Shown: piece after piece, positions 60,565 through 64,000 of the stretch
Numbering within the stretch: the stretch's first letter is position 1
How the letters are laid out: each line of letters opens with the position of its first letter
Notes under the pieces: generated by a model
Database searches by the model: none
Told to the model about the DNA's origin: nothing
The model's input: the letters and a program-made list of their open reading frames with translations, nothing else
DNA from: Planctomycetota bacterium
GTDB taxonomy: Bacteria > Planctomycetota > Planctomycetia > Pirellulales > Pirellulaceae
Assembly: GCA_014381825.1 (NCBI GenBank)
Contig: JACNKX010000133.1
Span: 31,626 to 95,625 of the forward strand
Length of the DNA stretch: 64,000 nt
Direction of reading: 5' to 3'
Program-made: the position numbers and the translations under genes

Positions 60565-61578
60565 GTGATGGCGATCATGACCGAACCACTCTTACAAGTC
60601 GATGATTTGCGAGTCGAGTTTCGCACGGACGAAGGCGTTGTCCGCGCAGTCGATGGCGTTTCGTTCGATCTTGCCCCGGGCGAAACACTCGGAATCGTCG
60701 GCGAATCGGGGTCTGGTAAGTCGGTGACTAATCTGGCGATGCTGGGTTTGATCCCCCAGCCGCCCGGTCGCATCTCGTCAGGCCGTGCTCTGTATCGCGA
60801 CGAGGACTTGCTGACCGCCAATGCGCAGCGACTATCGCAGATCCGTGGTCGGCATATCGCCATGATCTTTCAAGATCCGATGACCGCATTGAATCCGTTC
60901 TTAACGGTCGAGGAACAATTAACTGAAGTCACCCGTTTGCATCTGAGGCACTCGCACGACGAAGCGATCGCTCATGCGATCGACATGTTGGAACAAGTTG
61001 GGATTACCGGTGCCGACAAACGTGTGTTCGACTACCCGCATCAATTCTCGGGAGGCATGCGTCAGCGAGTGATGATCGCGATGGCACTGTCTTGTAATCC
61101 AGATATCCTGATCGCAGACGAACCAAGCACGGCGTTGGATGTGACGATCCAAGCTCAAATCCTCGACCTAATGAAACAGCTACAAACGGATCATGGGACT
61201 TCGATCATCATGATCACTCACGACTTGGGCGTTGTCGCGAACATTTGTCATCGAGTCCTCGTGATGTATGGAGGCAAGATCGTCGAGCGAGCCGATGTAG
61301 ATTCCTTGTTCGCGAATCCGCGGCACCCGTACACGCTCGGGCTGTTAGATTCCGTTCCTCGCTGGGACACAGATATTACTGAGAAGCTGAGAGTGATTCC
61401 GGGGCAGCCTCCCGATCTCGCCAATCTGCCACCCGGATGTGCGTTCTATCCACGATGTTCGTATCGCGAAGATCGCTGTCAACAGAGCGTGCCACCGGCG
61501 ATCGAACGGCCTGATGGCGGAGACTTTGCTTGTTTCGTCGATGTTGACAACGTGAAACCTGCGGAGGAGAGAACGTGA
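60565..61578 (+). CDS. Peptide ABC transporter ATP-binding protein (OppD/DppD family)
   Basis: A 337-residue ATPase subunit. Walker A 'GESGSGKS' near residue 50, signature 'FSGGMRQRV' near 165, and Walker B 'ILIADEPSTALD' are complete; the C-terminal oligopeptide domain has 'CAFYPRCSYREDRCQQ', the four-cysteine iron-sulfur-like motif of this group. The first residues 'MMAIMTEPLLQVDDL' allow ATG 60568 or 60577 as alternative starts. It overlaps the next gene by four bases. Confidence 0.91.
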   Translation: MMAIMTEPLLQVDDLRVEFRTDEGVVRAVDGVSFDLAPGETLGIVGESGSGKSVTNLAMLGLIPQPPGRISSGRALYRDEDLLTANAQRLSQIRGRHIAMIFQDPMTALNPFLTVEEQLTEVTRLHLRHSHDEAIAHAIDMLEQVGITGADKRVFDYPHQFSGGMRQRVMIAMALSCNPDILIADEPSTALDVTIQAQILDLMKQLQTDHGTSIIMITHDLGVVANICHRVLVMYGGKIVERADVDSLFANPRHPYTLGLLDSVPRWDTDITEKLRVIPGQPPDLANLPPGCAFYPRCSYREDRCQQSVPPAIERPDGGDFACFVDVDNVKPAEERT

Positions 61579-62600
61579 ATCCGACCGCAGATGCTACATC
61601 GTTGAGTCGTGCTGAACAGAGTAATGCCTCAGTCCCGCTCCTCGACGTCCGTGACTTGTCCGTTCACTTTCCGTTTCGGCGAGGTGGTTTGCTCAACGCC
61701 CAGCAGGGCTTCATTCGAGCGGTCGATGGCGTGTCGTTTCAAGTTGCCGAAGGCGAGACGCTTGGAATCGTTGGCGAATCTGGTTGTGGAAAGTCGACGA
61801 CAGCTCGCGCCATCGTAAAACTCGTTCGACCGACAGGGGGCGAAGTCTATCTCGATGGTCAACGTATCGACAGACTCAGTGATCGAGAGATGTTACCGCA
61901 TCGTCAGAACATTCAAATGATCTTCCAAGATCCATTCGCGTCGCTCAATCCACGAATGACGGTTGGGAATATCATCACCGAGCCGATGCACATCTTCCAT
62001 CTCTACGACCGCACGCAACGAAAGCTCGAAGCGATGCGGCTAATGGATCTCGTTGGGCTCGACCCGAAGTTTCTGAATCGTTATCCGCACGAGTTTTCGG
62101 GCGGCCAGCGTCAGCGAATCGGTATCGCCCGGGCTCTGGCCGTTCAGCCGAAGCTAATTATCTGTGACGAACCCGTTTCTGCGCTCGATGTTTCGATCCA
62201 GGCCCAGGTGATTAACCTGTTGATGGAGTTACAGGAGAAGTTGGGCCTGGCGTACGTCTTCATCGCGCATGACCTAGCCGTCGTCCGCCATATCGCGCAT
62301 CGAGTTGGTGTCATGTACTTGGGGCGATTGGTCGAAACGGCTCCCAAGGCAGAGCTTTATGCGCACCCGCGACATCCCTATACACAGGCTCTCTTGTCAG
62401 CGGCCCCCATTCCCGATCCCGTCGCGGAAAGAGAACGCAAACGCATCGAGCTTCAGGGCGAAGTCCCTTCACCCGAGAAGATCTACGCAGGTTGCTCGTT
62501 TGCCGATCGTTGTCCGATCGCAGAAGAATCATGCCGAGGAGCACAGCCGATGCTGGAGGGCGGAGTTCATCAAGCTGCTTGCTTCAAGGCAGAACTGTAG
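61575..62600 (+). CDS. Peptide ABC transporter ATP-binding protein (OppF/DppF family)
   Basis: The second ATPase, 341 residues, started by GTG 61575, which overlaps the stop of the previous gene as GTGA behind GGAG. Walker A 'GESGCGKS', signature 'FSGGQRQRIG', Walker B 'LIICDEPVSALD' and the C-terminal 'CSFADRCPIAEESC' are intact. It ends the operon, which thus supplies a complete importer: binding protein, two permeases, two ATPases. Confidence 0.92.
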   Translation: MNPTADATSLSRAEQSNASVPLLDVRDLSVHFPFRRGGLLNAQQGFIRAVDGVSFQVAEGETLGIVGESGCGKSTTARAIVKLVRPTGGEVYLDGQRIDRLSDREMLPHRQNIQMIFQDPFASLNPRMTVGNIITEPMHIFHLYDRTQRKLEAMRLMDLVGLDPKFLNRYPHEFSGGQRQRIGIARALAVQPKLIICDEPVSALDVSIQAQVINLLMELQEKLGLAYVFIAHDLAVVRHIAHRVGVMYLGRLVETAPKAELYAHPRHPYTQALLSAAPIPDPVAERERKRIELQGEVPSPEKIYAGCSFADRCPIAEESCRGAQPMLEGGVHQAACFKAEL

Positions 62601-62648
62601 GGTGTCGGCGCAAGCCGCACCAAAAACCTGTTGGAACTCCCGCTACAT

Positions 62649-63152
62649 CTAAGTCCCTTCGTTCACGTCCTTCAAAAACGTCCTCGTCGACGCTACCGAC
62701 AGCCGCGTTGTCGTATAGAACGCCACGACCTCCAGGACCGCCGCTCGCTGGCCGTTCCACCGGATGTAGACGCTCCGAAAAGCGGCCATTGGACCAGTGT
62801 CTTCTTCCGCGAACAGCAGCAGTCCGCGAGGGCGCACTTCGTAACGAGCGATTTGCGTCCACGGAATCTGACGGGAACGACCGAATACGGTGGAGATTAC
62901 TCCACGAGAGCGAAGCTCGAACGTCACCGGAATCCATAGCCTCCAAGCGGCAATTGCCAGTGCCGCGAAGCTGATTCCCCCCATGAACCCACTCTGCGCG
63001 ACGCTCCCGGCACCAGCGGCAAGCAGCCCCAGCCCAATCAGCATTCCCCAGGCACGAAGCCCACCATCGCGCAACGGCCAGTTAACAACTCGCACAGATC
63101 GCGGAGCCTGATGAGGGCGGATTGCGGACGGTTCCTTTGCGCTGCTGCTCAT
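62649..63152 (-). CDS. Small membrane protein with a PH-like soluble domain
   Basis: A 167-residue protein I do not firmly recognise. Two adjacent hydrophobic segments lie at about 33-50 and 54-72 ('LRAWGMLIGLGLLAAGAGSVA', 'ISFAALAIAAWRLWIPVTFEL'); afterwards 'SRGVISTVFGRSRQIPWTQIARYEVRPRG' region reads like a bacterial PH (bPH2) domain. I start at ATG 63152, since the longest frame's first 63 residues look random. It is convergent with the peptide importer operon, with 48 bases between, and divergent from ssrA. Confidence 0.65.
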   Translation of the reverse strand: MSSSAKEPSAIRPHQAPRSVRVVNWPLRDGGLRAWGMLIGLGLLAAGAGSVAQSGFMGGISFAALAIAAWRLWIPVTFELRSRGVISTVFGRSRQIPWTQIARYEVRPRGLLLFAEEDTGPMAAFRSVYIRWNGQRAAVLEVVAFYTTTRLSVASTRTFLKDVNEGT

Positions 63153-63344
63153 CTCTCCATAGTAATTGCTGCTGTCGCATGTCGGTATTCCGTGGACGGA
63201 TTGGTCGAGGGAATTGGGGAAATTACGACGGGAACATGCGATTCGACCGAAAGTCCACCTGTTTTCGGCAGGTGAACGAGAGTAAGATTCAAAGAATGCC
63301 GATACCACTTCGGCGTGATCGAACGGTTCGGTCATGACCACTTC

Positions 63345-63699
63345 GGGGGCGAACTGGATTCGACCGGATAGCCTGAAGTGTAAGTGGCGTGTCGTGGTTG
63401 ATCAGTGGGCCACGTTAAAAGCTGATCACAATTTTTAGTTGCAGATGCAAATCTTGCACTGGCTGCGTAGCACGTAGCCCCGACTGCGGGACTTCGTCGG
63501 AGAGTCCCAAAAGTCGGTCACAATTCCGGCTAGTCTTGAGTCATGCCGAGCACGCTCAAAGCGAAACAATGTTCTCGGATGGGACGATCAATAGCCTGTT
63601 GGTTGGCGATTGAGAGTTCGACAATCAAATAACCGACTACACACGTAGAAGCTTGCATGGAAATGTCTCGGGACGCGGGTTCGATTCCCGCCGCCTCCA
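63345..63699 (+). ncRNA. ssrA: tmRNA (transfer-messenger RNA), one-piece
   Basis: The tRNA-like domain is clear. The 5' strand GGGGGCG (63345-63351), followed by the conserved AACTGGATTCGAC, pairs with CGCCTCC (63692-63698) and discriminator A63699. The T arm GCGGG/TTCGATT/CCCGC occupies 63675-63691. The 3' CCA is not encoded. The mRNA part has the resume region TTAGTTGCA and encodes tag ADANLALAA. A length of 355 bases is usual for a one-piece tmRNA. It rescues stalled ribosomes with SmpB and marks the peptide for proteolysis. A terminator follows six bases later. Confidence 0.95.
63441..63470 (+). other. tmRNA proteolysis-tag reading frame, ADANLALAA
   Basis: The resume codon GCA at 63441 follows TTAGTT, matching the conserved TTAGTCGCA context of the E. 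coli tmRNA. The frame reads A-D-A-N-L-A-L-A-A and ends at TAG 63468-63470. The -LALAA end is what ClpXP and FtsH-type proteases recognise. Confidence 0.9.
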
Positions 63700-63704
63700 C
63701 TTTC

Positions 63705-63742
63705 AAGGCCGCCTTGCTGATCGCAGCAAGGTGGTCTTTTTT
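63705..63742 (+). terminator. Rho-independent terminator of ssrA
   Basis: AAGGCCGCCTTGCTG (63705-63719) pairs with CAGCAAGGTGGTCTT (63724-63738) through two G-U pairs around a four-base loop. The stem runs into six T residues. Confidence 0.88.
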
Positions 63743-64000
63743 GATGACTTACGATGATTTATGTGTGTCATCTGGTGGTCTTCTATCGCGCGCAATTCAA
63801 GGTTGCAAACTCTTGCCAATGTGTCACGAACTCTTGCGCACTCGTTAAGACTTCTCTACTGTGAGTCCGTGCAAGTCAACAAGACACTCACCGGTTTTGA
63901 AGATGCGCGTCTCAGTGTCTTTCGCTACATCGAAACCTTCTAGAAGATTGAGCAACCGTTGTTCTGTAAATAGTTTTTGATTTGAGAGTGTTTCTTGTTG
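63743..64000. other. Unassigned sequence at the right window edge
   Basis: I see no gene that can be supported. The short open frames here (one of which runs out of the tmRNA) have no recognisable content. A gene beginning beyond the edge cannot be excluded. Confidence 0.5.

Noticed and set aside
63657..63848. Open frame starting inside the tmRNA
   Set aside because: Its first third is the tRNA-like end of ssrA and its terminator; it is not a plausible gene.
1..64000. CRISPR array, insertion sequence or prophage
   Set aside because: No regularly spaced repeats, transposase or integrase motifs, or phage structural genes found in any frame.

Overview
The window reads as one contiguous stretch of a planctomycete chromosome, most likely Pirellulaceae-like. 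The evidence is a prepilin-type DUF1559 protein, a DUF1598 protein, a BBP7-type outer-membrane protein, a PQQ-type beta-propeller with an SHD1 domain, two SMP-30 lactonases, a bona fide formylglycine-generating enzyme, and five CRTAC1/UnbV-type FG-GAP proteins. Base composition is moderate in GC, start codons are often TTG or GTG, and genes frequently overlap by 3-11 bases. There are no transposases, phage genes or CRISPR arrays, so the region looks like resident chromosome.

Layout. 1-7.6 kb: a sodium/solute symporter behind a secreted PQQ-like propeller, a DUF805 protein, the sulfatase-activating enzyme, DUF1598 and an SMP-30 protein, mostly on the minus strand. 7.9-16.7 kb: an acyl desaturase, a probable structured RNA, a Tat-exported TIM-barrel protein, an LptF/G permease, an aminotransferase, ComF, DUF502, hemC, a single-domain response regulator and a 29-residue basic protein. 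16.7-22.2 kb: a tightly overlapping sugar ABC importer (no ATPase) with a 37-bp palindrome in front of it, divergent from a penicillin-acylase-family hydrolase. 22.2-38.5 kb: a 16-kb block of CRTAC1-type propeller proteins and TPR proteins arranged as a mirror-image duplication around 32.2-32.5 kb, with a His-rich polytopic membrane protein inserted. This is the most unusual part of the window.

38.5-49.5 kb: a small lipoprotein, a DUF1559 pseudopilin, a tandem-domain secreted cyanophycinase-like protein divergent from an asparagine-synthetase-like enzyme without a glutaminase cysteine, a GlpG-like rhomboid, nagB, an orphan ParA and a BBP7 barrel. 49.5-56 kb: a thyA-folA-CaMKII_AD operon, a RicT (PSP1) operon, an esterase/SMP-30 operon and an ArsR/SpoU operon. 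56.3-62.6 kb: a complete five-gene oligopeptide ABC importer whose binding protein and second permease carry large insertions. 62.6-64 kb: a small membrane protein and the ssrA tmRNA gene, with proteolysis tag ADANLALAA and a terminator.

Together the genes are a mixture of core metabolism (heme, folate/thymidylate, amino sugar), nutrient uptake, and an unusually heavy investment in exported beta-propeller and TPR proteins. Functional assignments come from motifs read by eye. No database search was run.
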